Source: Cymbomonas tetramitiformis (taxonomy: Eukaryota; Chlorophyta; Pyramimonadophyceae; Pyramimonadales; Pyramimonadaceae). Taken from it: DNA of 64,000 nucleotides. Where the stretch lies: contig LGRX02003535.1 of the NCBI GenBank assembly GCA_001247695.2, positions 1 through 64,000 of the forward strand, given 5' to 3'. The position numbers were made by a program, and so were the translations under genes. The notes under the pieces were generated by a model. It was not told where the DNA came from. It made no database searches and saw only the letters and a list, made by a program, of their open reading frames with translations. This document shows, in pieces, positions 35,000 through 44,269 of this stretch. The stretch's first letter is position 1; each line of letters begins with the position of its first letter.

Positions 35000-37243
35000 C
35001 TAAATCAGCAGTATGCTCACGTCGAACTTAGCACCGGTTGAGCGATCCTTAAAACCCAAGGCACTCTGCGGCGCAAGAAAAGCGAACTTCTTCTTCTTCA
35101 GAATACAAACCAGCTCGACGCCCTCTCTTTCATCCCAGCGTTCCCAATACGGGCACACCAGCACAACACGGCACGGTTTACGAGTAGAACGAGCAGAAAA
35201 GAGAGCGTGATCAATACACTTTCGGATATGAGCAAGGGTATAAATCGGGTTTCCCAACGCACAAAGGTGCCAAAGAATACGATAAGAGTTTTCGACTGCG
35301 CCAAAGCAAGTGTCCTCAGAATATGGAGTGCAGAAAACTGCGCTGTTAACATTCACGTCAAGAGGTGAAGCGAAAAGTTCATCGAGCAAAGAAAAGCAGA
35401 ATCGGAGCGCATCCTGTTTCGTATAAGGAGTAATCCAATAGTCTTGTGTGACTAACCTCGCCCACGCCAGTAGTCTCCGCACTGCTGAGTAAAGGTGAGT
35501 CATTACAGAAACTTTCGGGTGGCCCATCGCAGTAGAGTATGCGTCTAGCCTCTTTAAAAGAAACACAAATCTGTCCCAAAGTACCTGAACAACCAAGCCA
35601 GTAGAGCCACAAATTGCAACGAAAAAAGTGTCCTCAGTCACGTTTTCAACCACAGCGAAGTGAGCTCCATCAACAGTGCATTGCCACGGCAAAAGTTTGC
35701 GCAGCGCAGCCATTGACACCGTCTCGAAGTGGCGAAGCTGCCGTAAATAATCGGAAGTACTAGTCAGTAAAAAATCAGAAGTACCCACAGAGTGCCGGGG
35801 AGTGTCCTTAAGACTGCGGTTGAGGGCTGCAAACTTCCCATCGAGCTCAGTGGTTCGAAAGCACACGTACCCATTACGTCGAGGCAAGTCAGGATCCAGT
35901 CTGTCACAGCGGCACTCAGCATTGTCAACGCAAAGAGACACAGAGGAAAGATTACAAAATATGTCACGTAGCTTCTGCTTTGCAGTTCTTACCACCCTGG
36001 TGCGTCGTCGTACAAAAGATCTGGTTGCGCCCTCTGGATACTTCGTGTCCACACACTGAAGGAGAAACTCTCGCATCACTGCTGTGCCCAAACTGTCAGG
36101 AAAAGAGACCTTACAGACATATGTCGCTCTAATCACAAAGTCGTGTACTCGATTTGCCACTGCTGACAGAGACGTTCTGATTTTAGAAAGCTGCTGTTTC
36201 TCAACTACCGACGCCGCTGCCTGCCACAGGCGCACAATTCTGTCTAGAGTGTACCTCGGTACTCGCTTCCAGGCCTTCGCAGGTCTCCGCACCAGCTGTT
36301 TGACCTCTCGCTGCGCCCATAAATCTGACTCACTGATCTCTATGCGCGTAAATCTCAGTCTGGCATTGTCTCGCTTAAGCAGAGGGATAAGCTCGCGCAG
36401 TGAACTACGCAAACCGTCTGACTCGCCCCCCACAACCTCCACGCGCGACCGCCCATACTTCAACTTCAGGCAGGTCCAGTCAGTAAAGTTCCACGACCCT
36501 GCAGACCACTGTAAGTCCCACGAAGCCTCACAAACTGTCTCGCCTTTCGTCAGTCGTCGAAGTGCAAGGTCCAGCGCGCCACCGTTATAGCCCTGTACCT
36601 CAGCGCTTCCATACACCCTCCGCTTCGCAGCTGTCTCTGCGCCCCGTGCTCTGTCGCGCATGCCGCGTCGACCCCCTCGATGTCGTGACTGTCGTGCCAG
36701 CTGTCGCGTCCTCCGATAGCGCTCGCGACCCGCTGTCACCCTCCGCCGCCAAACTCCAGCTGTGTTCAAAGTGTCGGTTGGTCGCTGAGTTCGTCTAATA
36801 ATCAGCTTCTCGTCAGCGTCACAGTCGCTTTTCCCACCATAGGTCTTCAGCGGCAGCATGAAAAACTTGTGCACACCGCGAGCCCGCAGACCCCCATACA
36901 GCCGTCTCCCTCCCCGCATAGAAGAGTCCATAGCTGTCTTCAGGTGTTTCAGCATCCTCTCCCGCGGGCCTGACCAAAACTTCCCCACGTAAGTCCGTCG
37001 GGATCCCACCGACGCCAACACATATGTCCCGTACCGAACATCACCTGACAACCACCTCCTTAGCTCCCCCGCTCCCAAAACATTCCACCACGGCAAGAAT
37101 CTCCGCAGCCACCACCTCGGCTGCATACCAGCCCATTCCAAGAAAATCAGTGACCCAAACATTGACAGCCGGACCGCTAGATCCCACTGCTCTCCCCCAT
37201 CCTCCGTGCACCTGGCGACGACCTCTTCCAGCACCTCCATCAC
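35000..37243 (-). CDS. GIY-YIG nuclease protein with C-terminal PCIF1-like module (ORF2)
   Basis: 747 residues, intact. A tryptophan-rich N-terminus is followed by GIY-YIG: GTYVLASVG (72-80), RTYVGKFW (83-90), Arg 96 and His 100, Glu 145 in DADEKLIIRRTQR and LN at 159-160. This is the full catalytic set. The middle (about 170-600) is basic and unassigned. Residues 621-629 are DELFASPLD, then YSEDTCFGAV, NPIYT (665-669) and VVLVCPYW (693-700). This matches the ELFASPLNV...FGA...NPEYT module of the Dualen-like LINE and resembles PCIF1-type methyltransferases with a degenerate NPP(F/Y/W). It ends 27 bases before ORF3. Confidence 0.75.
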   Translation of the reverse strand: MMEVLEEVVARCTEDGGEQWDLAVRLSMFGSLIFLEWAGMQPRWWLRRFLPWWNVLGAGELRRWLSGDVRYGTYVLASVGSRRTYVGKFWSGPRERMLKHLKTAMDSSMRGGRRLYGGLRARGVHKFFMLPLKTYGGKSDCDADEKLIIRRTQRPTDTLNTAGVWRRRVTAGRERYRRTRQLARQSRHRGGRRGMRDRARGAETAAKRRVYGSAEVQGYNGGALDLALRRLTKGETVCEASWDLQWSAGSWNFTDWTCLKLKYGRSRVEVVGGESDGLRSSLRELIPLLKRDNARLRFTRIEISESDLWAQREVKQLVRRPAKAWKRVPRYTLDRIVRLWQAAASVVEKQQLSKIRTSLSAVANRVHDFVIRATYVCKVSFPDSLGTAVMREFLLQCVDTKYPEGATRSFVRRRTRVVRTAKQKLRDIFCNLSSVSLCVDNAECRCDRLDPDLPRRNGYVCFRTTELDGKFAALNRSLKDTPRHSVGTSDFLLTSTSDYLRQLRHFETVSMAALRKLLPWQCTVDGAHFAVVENVTEDTFFVAICGSTGLVVQVLWDRFVFLLKRLDAYSTAMGHPKVSVMTHLYSAVRRLLAWARLVTQDYWITPYTKQDALRFCFSLLDELFASPLDVNVNSAVFCTPYSEDTCFGAVENSYRILWHLCALGNPIYTLAHIRKCIDHALFSARSTRKPCRVVLVCPYWERWDEREGVELVCILKKKKFAFLAPQSALGFKDRSTGAKFDVSILLI

Positions 37244-37297
37244 AAGGTATAATAAGTTCTTTACCCTGTAGAGCCGCCGCCGCCAGTTGCCACCCTG

Positions 37298-38551
37298 TCA
37301 GAGTTTTCGAAGATCGAAGTGCCCAGCATTGTGGGCATCAGTCGCAGCAACCAGCACCTCCATTTTTGTCATTTCGTGTGCTGTCTCGGGTTCAATCACG
37401 CCGTGTTTGACAAGCTGCAAAGTAAGAGTCCCCCATTTCGCCTTAGTCCTGTAATTCTTAGACATATAGGTCGCATCGACCGGCACAACACCCCTCGCGG
37501 GACAGGGTGTCTTCGGTGGTGCTGACGGTTTTTGCACGGGCGTAGGAATCGGGAGAGCTGGAGGTCTCGCTGCTGGCTTTCCGAACGCGGCCGCCATCCC
37601 TGCAGCCTGGGCTGCTGTTTCGTCGAGGCCTCTGTTTAAAGCATCCGTGTATGCTTCCTCGCGGGCGCTGAGCATTGCCCTGAACGCCGCCCCCTTCGGA
37701 TCTGGACTTGTGCCTGTGCTCGCACCCCTCTGGCCGTTGCCACTCTGAGTTGCTTGGGCGCGGGACGCACCCTTCTCCCTCTTGTGTCGCTGGCGGCTCC
37801 TACGGCTCCCATCGCTCGTGCCCGTGGTTTCAGACGACTCGCTGTCTGAGCTGGAGCTGGATCTCTTCTTTTTCTTCTTCTTCGAGGACTTCTTCCGCTT
37901 CCTGTCCTTTTTCTTCTTTCGGCCGTCATCGCTGCTTCCATCCAGCTTGTCGATTTCGAAGTGGACAGCCTTCCCCTTCGCAACTGTCTCACGAGCGCCC
38001 GCCGTCGCTGCACCCGCCAGTACTCCACCCAGTTTCTGCAGGTCGGTGTCCCCCCTCATTGCTGCGATCTCCCTCGCCAAACGCTCTCCGTACTCTTTGT
38101 CGCGAACTGCCTCGGCTGTCGCTGCGTTTGACTGAACCAATCGGGTCTCCATTTCCATAATTGTGCCACGTAACTCCACGATTTGTGCCTCGAGTGCTGC
38201 CGTTCTTAATTTCTCTTCTTCGTAGTCACGTTTGAACCTCGACACGTATGGCCGATTGGTCATTGGGTCTATAGGAGGACCATTGTTCTGCTGGAATCCT
38301 GCCGCATTCTGCTGCGGAATCGGCGGCTGAGGAAGGGGAAGCTGATACTGCATTCCTCCTGTTGGTGCTGGCTGAGTTTGGGTTGGGGTGGTGTATGAAT
38401 TGTAGGCAGAGAAGCTGCTCGGAGTGTACTGCCCAATCACGTGCTGCGGCTGTTGAATTGGAGGCGCCGCCGCCGCCATAGGTGTAGTTTGCTGGGGCAC
38501 TGCCTGCGGCGTCACTGGCGTCCCTGGAACTGGTTGTGGTGGTTGAGACAT
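37298..38551 (-). CDS. gag-like ORF1 of the Penelope-related element
   Basis: 417 residues, intact. A proline/glutamine-rich N-terminus (to about 95) precedes a coiled coil at about 110-165 (DYEEEKLRTAALEAQIVELR). A strongly basic Lys/Ser tract follows (KKKKDRKRKKSSKKKKKKRS, about 215-240), then an Arg/Ser region and a conserved-looking C-terminus (YMSKNYRTKAKWGTLTLQLV). It suits RNA binding and self-assembly, as in gag or LINE ORF1 proteins, but no CCHC knuckle or RRM is visible. It is separated from ORF2 by about 54 bases. A separate gag-like ORF is unusual for Penelope-like elements. Confidence 0.65.
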   Translation of the reverse strand: MSQPPQPVPGTPVTPQAVPQQTTPMAAAAPPIQQPQHVIGQYTPSSFSAYNSYTTPTQTQPAPTGGMQYQLPLPQPPIPQQNAAGFQQNNGPPIDPMTNRPYVSRFKRDYEEEKLRTAALEAQIVELRGTIMEMETRLVQSNAATAEAVRDKEYGERLAREIAAMRGDTDLQKLGGVLAGAATAGARETVAKGKAVHFEIDKLDGSSDDGRKKKKDRKRKKSSKKKKKKRSSSSSDSESSETTGTSDGSRRSRQRHKREKGASRAQATQSGNGQRGASTGTSPDPKGAAFRAMLSAREEAYTDALNRGLDETAAQAAGMAAAFGKPAARPPALPIPTPVQKPSAPPKTPCPARGVVPVDATYMSKNYRTKAKWGTLTLQLVKHGVIEPETAHEMTKMEVLVAATDAHNAGHFDLRKL

Positions 38552-38723
38552 CGTGGTAGTAACTGTAAATTTGAAAAATAGTAAGTGTTGAAAACAATTT
38601 GTCCCTCCCGTAAATTGAGAGTTCTCGATCCGGTACCTACAAAGTAGCCCGCTGGATCTTTAAGCAGTCTCGTGGGCGATTGTCAGAAAAACGTCCCTGT
38701 GAGTACTGTAGATAAAAAGTTAT

Positions 38724-39449
38724 AAAAAAATAAACTTTCGCTGTAATACGGTATGTGCTCGAAAGCTGCACGTAGTAGTGTGGTGTAATAAGTACGACCG
38801 CAGTGACGGCTCGAAAATAACAAGTCAGAACAAGTAGCTTTTGCAATAACAGTTGTGATAAAGTCGTGCTGAGATAATAATATAAAAACCAAAATACTCT
38901 GTACAAATAACGATATGAAATACCGGAGCTAATGCTGGCTACTCATAAGCTTTTCGGTTTGAGCCACAAACCTTCCTCAGTGAGCTTTGCAGGAACTAAA
39001 AAGTCAGTCCCAATGTTGGCTTAGTATGATGCGAAGAACCAAGCTACTGTTGACCATAGTGATAAGATGTACAGTCACGGGCAGTTGGGATACACTCCGA
39101 TTTCTCTCTAGGCGAGCTGGCAAATAATTTCTCAAGCAGTTATGCCGTCATAGTCAGATAGCCTAGCACCATACAAAACTCAAAAGCAACTGGGTTGTCA
39201 CCAAGGCAGTGAGCTGGAGAGTCTCAGTCAAATGTCTCACGTAATAAGTTCTAAAAATCTTCCACGCTTTTGTAATACAAAGTGACAAAAGTGTCTTACG
39301 TAAAAACTTCTGAAAAACTGCCACGAGTGTGTAAGACAGTTTGAAATTCTCAACATAAAAGAAAGTAAAAGATAGTAGTCCCCATAAAAACTGAACCAAG
39401 TCTCACCCAGGACTCACCAACCAGGATCACTACCCCAGTGCACCGGCCC
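38724..39449 (-). repeat. Terminal direct repeat (pseudo-LTR), 5' copy
   Basis: 726 bp matching 32406-33131. In the element's sense it begins GGGCCGGTGCACTGGGGTAG at 39449 and lies about 170 bases upstream of the ORF1 start. It presumably carries the promoter; I see no hammerhead core. Confidence 0.9.
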
Positions 39450-39635
39450 TCGAGCGGTTTCTGGAAGACGCCACTCGAGCGAAGGAACCAGTAGCGCCGT
39501 TTTCATTACCGATCAGTAATGCGCGCTGGAAGTATGCGATTGAGACTGACGAGTATCGCGGAATTCCATACACTGGGCGTAAGGCCATACAATCGACGCC
39601 TACGAACAGTGACGATTCAGGTGCTGGCTATGTTT
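39450..39635 (+). pseudogene. ORF interrupted by the Penelope-related element (right part)
   Basis: The frame LERFLEDATRAKEPVAPFSL, NARWKYAIETDEYRGIPYTG and RKAIQSTPTNSDDSGAGYV runs to a stop that is formed by the start of the next repeat element (GCTATGTTTAA, 39627). So the right end is also cut by an insertion. Beyond that second insertion an acidic frame resumes at 40715. All three parts could derive from one gene. Confidence 0.35.
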
Positions 39636-40712
39636 AAATTTTGTACATCTGAACAACGTTCAGATTGATCACAAAGCAGAGATCTCCGTAACTCTAGCTC
39701 ACTTCAATTCATACTCGTGAAAAGTAATTTTTTACGTGCTACCAACCACAAATCGTGGCACAGATCATACTAGCTAACTATGATCCTCCTGTGTGCCTGC
39801 CACCTCAGTCGCGCTGTCGATCGTTCGTGCTTCCACAAATCCCGGCTCGTCCTCCTTGAATACTGCCAGCTTCATAGCATTCTCAGTTGAGCCTCAAGAA
39901 ATTCCAGGAAAACGTAGCATACTTACTTCATTTGGCGGACTCCAATTCCTTCGTCACCTCACCGTAGCGCATCGCGTTGACGCCAGCCGTCACGTCAAGG
40001 GAAGCCGAGAATTGCCGGCGGTGAAGCGGAAAAAATAAAAGACCAACAAAATCACAAGTAGGTAAAAAACGCCACGAATTAATTACCTGCAGTGGAACAA
40101 CAACACTTCAGTAATTTCAGGAGTACACCGTGCTTCACCACCGGCATGCTCCCGAGACTGCCGAAGTGGACAGCGTTCGTGCTCTTGACGTCCTCGACGC
40201 ACCAGTCCATACCACCAGATCCAGTCGTACACCCCAGGTCTCCCAAGCACCAGCGCCATCGTCGTCCCACCAGCTGCAGTAAAAAATGCGTCGCGTTCGC
40301 TACGTTGTCTAGAGAGTCGAAAGAACGAACGCGCGACACCGCGCACCAAAATGGCAACCCTAACTATCCCCGGCAAACAAGGGCCTGCGCGGCCTCAAAG
40401 CACCACCAAACAGAATAAACATCGACAAGCATCGCCAACCGTGTCGCAAGGTAGTATGTACATAAAAATTCCTCTGTGCGTAAATATTCTGCTGGTTCGC
40501 CCGGCGTGCCACGCTCCCTTCAATATGCCAACCCACAACTGTAATCTCCAAAAGTGCTTCAAGCCTCTTCCTTCAATCACAGCAACATGAGAGGTACCTC
40601 TTTCGAGCCCCTTCTCCTCAATACTCAGCCCCGCGTCGACCACCTCGCAATAGTGGCGCGTTGATGACTGGCAAACAAAGCTATGTTTAAATTTTGTACA
40701 TCTGAACAACGT
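39627..40712 (+). mobile_element. Short LTR-like non-autonomous element, copy 1
   Basis: GCTATGTTTAAATTTTGTAC plus ATCTGAACAACGT is repeated exactly at 39627-39659 and 40680-40712. The interior aligns with copies 2-4. Shared landmarks are ACGTGCTACCAA, CACAGATCATAC, GACGCCAGCCGTCACGTCAA, GGAACAACAACACTTCAG, TGCTTCACCACCGGCATG and AGCCCCTTCTCCTCAATACT. No RT or gag is present. Only the first 33 bp of the terminal repeat survive at the right end. Confidence 0.7.
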
Positions 40713-40714
40713 GG

Positions 40715-41203
40715 CATGGAGTTAAGAGAAGCTGCCTGATTCTGATGACGATGAGGACACGGGTGCTACTGACAGTAAGCATGACATTGATACTGCCAGC
40801 CCGAAGTGGGAGCATGACACGCCTGGTGAATATGACTCTGACACCGAGGATGACGTCAGTGAGTTCGATGACTTGGTAGCTGACGATGCTGAGGAACAGG
40901 CTGAAGCTCGAAGCTTGAAGAGACAGGGACTGCAGCTGATCATGGATGATAAGGGTGAACTTCTCTGGGTGCCAAAGGGCGCATCCCCGACATCACCCGT
41001 TCAGTCAGAGGATCAGCCTATCCCCGAGCCGAAGTCTGATGCCATATCTGATGGTGCTCCAGCCCAAGAGGTGAAGACCAAATCTAAGCCGAAGAGTCAA
41101 CCTATCCTGGAATATGTCAATACCGTTCCTACTCTTACCATGGTTGACAGTGATGACGAATCGGAGTTGCCCCCTCGGAGAAAGAGGGTCAGAGGCAACT
41201 AGA
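40715..41203 (+). CDS. Acidic ORF with basic C-terminus, possible exon
   Basis: Open from a stop just inside the repeat junction. It reads PDSDDDEDTGATDSKHDIDT, SPKWEHDTPGEYDSDTEDDV and SEFDDLVADDAEEQAEARS, later ILEYVNTVPTLTMVDSDDES and PPRRKRVRGN before TAG. The strongly biased but long frame and the NLS-like end suggest a genuine coding sequence (nuclear or gag-like). It begins exactly where the LTR-like element ends, so its 5' part was cut off. Confidence 0.4.
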
Positions 41204-41388
41204 TTAGTTAGAAAGGTATTAATGTGTAGATTATCTGATTAGGATTTGTATAGGTGGCAGATGATGATATGCCAGCCGCCATAGGACAGATCAATCAGAG
41301 ATCAAAAAGGGCGCGCCTTGAAAGTATAAGACATGAATTGTAGCCCAGTGGAGGCTGTTCTAGCTTAAAGTAATTATTTGGAAGAGCT

Positions 41389-41667
41389 GTGTCTCACCCT
41401 GTCAACATACTTGTCAATCTTTCCTGCCATAAAGATATTACAATTGCTTTATTGCAGTCTTGTTCAGCCGCAGACGAACTTTTGATCTCACGATCGCCAG
41501 ACGCTAACGATGACAGTGTCACTGCATTCACATACGTTTACCGCGACGCCACCTACGCGTTATGGCGTGGCATGTTGGGACGCAAAAAGAAAAGCACTGT
41601 CACACACATGATCTTATGGTCAGATGGCCTAGTGGAGATCTCTTTTTTTGAGATCGACCGTGACTAG
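41389..41667 (+). CDS. Unrecognised 92-aa ORF
   Basis: The frame contains ILVNLSCHKDITIALLQSCS, AFTYVYRDATYALWRGMLGR and the ending ILWSDGLVEISFFEIDRD. The tail (GGCCTAGTGGAGAT...) recurs at 45410-45430 in a different context, so at least that part belongs to a repeat. No domain is recognised. Confidence 0.25.
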   Translation: MSHPVNILVNLSCHKDITIALLQSCSAADELLISRSPDANDDSVTAFTYVYRDATYALWRGMLGRKKKSTVTHMILWSDGLVEISFFEIDRD

Positions 41668-42354
41668 TAACATCACGACTCGCCATTCATACAGGTAACA
41701 TTATGACTCACCAGTCATACTGATACAGGTATAACGATAAACTTATGAGCTGAAGATGACAACATCATACTCATCGGCATCTTGCCGCAGCTATTATTGG
41801 CGATGTAATCCTCCAATCAAATTACGAGCAGCACATCACATACGCTGTCTGGCAGAGTGTGAACTTGATCATCGTTTCTGCAAACTTGGAATGATTGTCA
41901 CAGGAGCTAGAGCACCTACCAAATAAAGCAGGAGGAGGCACTAAAAATGATGTAGGCAGGCAATACACAGGTTGATACGGGTGAGGCGGAGATCATGTTA
42001 TACAGAAATAAAGTTTGGACCAGCTGAAAGAGGATCGGCCTTGCGCGGCGTCGATGGTGTATATGCAAATAATTTAGAATTTACGAAACGACTAGCCAGG
42101 AACCCTTCATTATGTCTACCGCTTGAGGAGGGAGACTGGCTGAGGGCGTTGGTACAGCAGCAGCAACTATGAATGGGTCACAGCTGATGCCGGGACTGGG
42201 GGAGCAGACGAACTATAAATGGAGATGGCATCGAGGTGAATCGTTGTCGAGCAGATTCGATCCAGCGGGCGAACAATGGCCTGGTGCGCGGAGATGTACC
42301 ATTCTGGCAGGCACCCGGCGTGGGGTCCCGCGCGCATTGACACATGTATACATA
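41668..42354. other. No recognisable gene
   Basis: Low-information spacer. 42355-42390 carries the TATATCACTCTAAAAATACC terminus of repeat family C. Confidence 0.4.
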
Positions 42355-42599
42355 CTATATCACTCTAAAAATACCACCACATATGTATACATACGTCAAA
42401 TGTGTGACTTTGGTAATATGCGATGGATGTATATGGCATTTGCAGCACCTGGCGTAGCCAAATTGGAATGTCTGAGACATTTCAGACCACGCAGTGCCTT
42501 GTGGACAAATTGATTCATGAAAATTGTATGGTCCGATGATGATGCAAAAACATAAAAAAGACTCCTCTTCCCCTTCAAGGGGATCTTGCATTTGATATC

Positions 42600-42950
42600 C
42601 TCACAGCACAAGCCAAGCCAAGCCAAGCTTGCCGCCAAGCTGCTGCCGCTTGCCAAGCCAAGCCGCCAAGCTGCTGCTGCTGCTGCTGCTGCCGCCGTTG
42701 CTGCTGGCCAAGTTGCCAAGCTGCTGCTGCTGCCAAGCTTGCCAAGCAGCAGCAAAAGCAAAGCGGCGGCACGGCGGCACGGCGGCATCGCACGGGCGGC
42801 ACGGCACGGCGGCGCGCACGGCGCGCGGCGCACAGCGGCACGGCACAGCGGCACGCACACGGCACGGCGCGCAGGCGCGGCGCAGCGCAGCACAGCACAG
42901 CAGCACCGCGCAGCACACAGCCACAGCACAGCACACCACTGCATAGACAT
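42600..42950. repeat. Low-complexity GC-rich tract (CCAAGC, GCTGCT, GGCACGGC, CACAGC)
   Basis: Successive simple blocks: AGCCAAGCCAAGC, CTGCTGCTGCTGCTGC, CGGCACGGCGGCACGG and CAGCACAGCACAGC. Long ORFs on both strands here are by-products of the composition. Confidence 0.8.
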
Positions 42951-43724
42951 ATGGGGGCTGGAGAGGCGAACGCGGAAGGGGGAGAGCAGGTGGATGGCAA
43001 TGGAGGACGAGGACGAGGACGAGGACGAGAAGCGGCACGTGGCGGGGCTGTGGGCTGGAAGGAGAAGTGGGTCCGGCTGCTTTCTTTCGCGCTTGCACGG
43101 GGGGTTGCAGGGCTGATCATCAGGCGGGCTGTGGGGCGATGTCCGGCCGGAAGTGGGTGGCGCTGGGCTGGCGGAGGGCGTGTGAGAGGAGGCATGGGCC
43201 CGGACCTGGATCGGGGGGAGGCGGACCGACGGGAAGGGGCGGAGAGGTTGGCGCTGATGGACAGAGCGTGGGAGGACGCGTTCGAGGAGACAGACTATGC
43301 CACGCAGGATGGGTCTGGCGGTGGGACGCAGGAATCTGAGGGAACGCAGCGTAAGCGGTCTGGGCAGGCTTCCGGTGAGGCAGGCGAGGCAGGCGCGATG
43401 GCATCGAGGCTTTTGGAGAGCATGGAGGACGTGCGGCGGGAGGTGGAGCATCTGGGCACTGTGGGGGGTCAAGGAGGGGGCACCGCCGAGGCGCGATCTG
43501 GAGGGGCGCGGGCAGGCATAGGCGGGCTCAGCCAGGCGGCGTCAAGTGTCGAGGATATCTTGAATGAGTGGGATGACCTTTTGTCGCCGGGCCCGGGGAG
43601 TGGGGTCTGGACTCAGGAGCAGAGTGGGGCCTCGCCGGAGCAAGCAATGGCCTTGGCTGAGGGAGGGGTGGCCACCTTGATGGGGGCGAGCAGGCGGGTG
43701 GCCGGCCTTCTTGGGGGGGGTTGA
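42951..43724 (+). CDS. Gly/Glu/Arg-rich ORF of a possible retroelement (gag-like)
   Basis: 257 residues from ATG at 42951. Protein-like segments include WKEKWVRLLSFALARGVAGL, ALMDRAWEDAFEETDYATQD, MASRLLESMEDVRREVEHLG and SSVEDILNEWDDLLSPGPGS. It ends GLLGGG with a TGA that overlaps the ATG of the next ORF (TGATG at 43722-43726). That arrangement is seen at the gag-RT junction of the DIRS-like element. Base composition is far more GC-rich than the surroundings, which suggests a distinct origin. The family is unknown. Confidence 0.4.
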   Translation: MGAGEANAEGGEQVDGNGGRGRGRGREAARGGAVGWKEKWVRLLSFALARGVAGLIIRRAVGRCPAGSGWRWAGGGRVRGGMGPDLDRGEADRREGAERLALMDRAWEDAFEETDYATQDGSGGGTQESEGTQRKRSGQASGEAGEAGAMASRLLESMEDVRREVEHLGTVGGQGGGTAEARSGGARAGIGGLSQAASSVEDILNEWDDLLSPGPGSGVWTQEQSGASPEQAMALAEGGVATLMGASRRVAGLLGGG

Positions 43725-44269
43725 TGGCATGGGGGGAACTGATGAGGATGACGGGGGAGATGTGGGGAGGTCCGCGGGTGGAGTTGACACACGCCAGGCC
43801 CCTCAGAGCCCGGGGGCCCATCCCGGCAGTGATGACCACTTACAACAGGTTGCACGGCAGCATACGGCATCTCATCAGCTTCCGTGCCCACCGGGCGAGG
43901 TTGCTGGCCGTGCCGGAACTAACAGTGAGCAGCTGTCGGGAAGGCGACGACCGGGTGGTGAACTATCGGCCACCGGGAGGGCTTGGGACACACAGGCAAC
44001 TGTGGGGATGGGACCCCAAGTAGGAACAGTGCGGCGTGACAGTTACAGCGCAAGTGTGGAGCGCATTGCTCAAGTTCGCGGCCACCTCGCAAGGCAATCA
44101 GCGCAAGGGCTCCAGTCACGGGGAGTTGGTGCTGGGGGTAGAGGGCTACAGGCGCAAGTCGATGGCGGATGCGCAAGTTTGGATGAGGGCAACCCAGTTT
44201 ATCATTCTCAGCCCCTTGGGACAGCGCTTGGGCATTCTGGCCGTGGCGTGGGTGGGCAAGCTCTCTTGA
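43721..44269 (+). pseudogene. Second ORF of the GC-rich island, one in-frame TAG
   Basis: In this frame the sequence reads RVELTHARPLRARGPIPAVM, TYNRLHGSIRHLISFRAHRA and PPGGLGTHRQLWGWDPK, then TAG (44021-44023). It continues TVTAQVWSALLKFAATSQGN and RATQFIILSPLGQRLGILAV to a stop at 44267. The residue mix on both sides of the TAG is protein-like and the frame is the same, so this looks like one gene with a nonsense change. The competing +1 frame (43711-44616) is longer but low-complexity (Gly/Arg/Ala). No known domain. Confidence 0.35.

Larger units (their letters stand above)
32406..39449 (-). mobile_element. Penelope-related retroelement with split GIY-YIG and RT ORFs
   Basis: A 7.0-kb unit with 726-bp direct repeats at both ends. 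They are almost identical; I noticed one substitution (near 32758/39076). Three intact minus-strand ORFs lie between them: gag-like ORF1, ORF2 with an N-terminal GIY-YIG nuclease, and ORF3 with a Penelope-type RT. GIY-YIG upstream of RT is the permuted order of the Chlamys/Naiad clade, but there the two are in one polyprotein. The flanking TCGAG(GGG)CGGTTT similarity may be an imperfect target duplication. Intact ORFs and near-identical repeats imply a recent insertion. Confidence 0.75.

Noticed and set aside
42575..43472. Long minus-strand ORFs (206 and 358 codons) rich in Cys/Ala/Arg
   Set aside because: Low-complexity GCTGCT/GGCACGGC tracts produce them; the plus-strand frame has the more protein-like composition.
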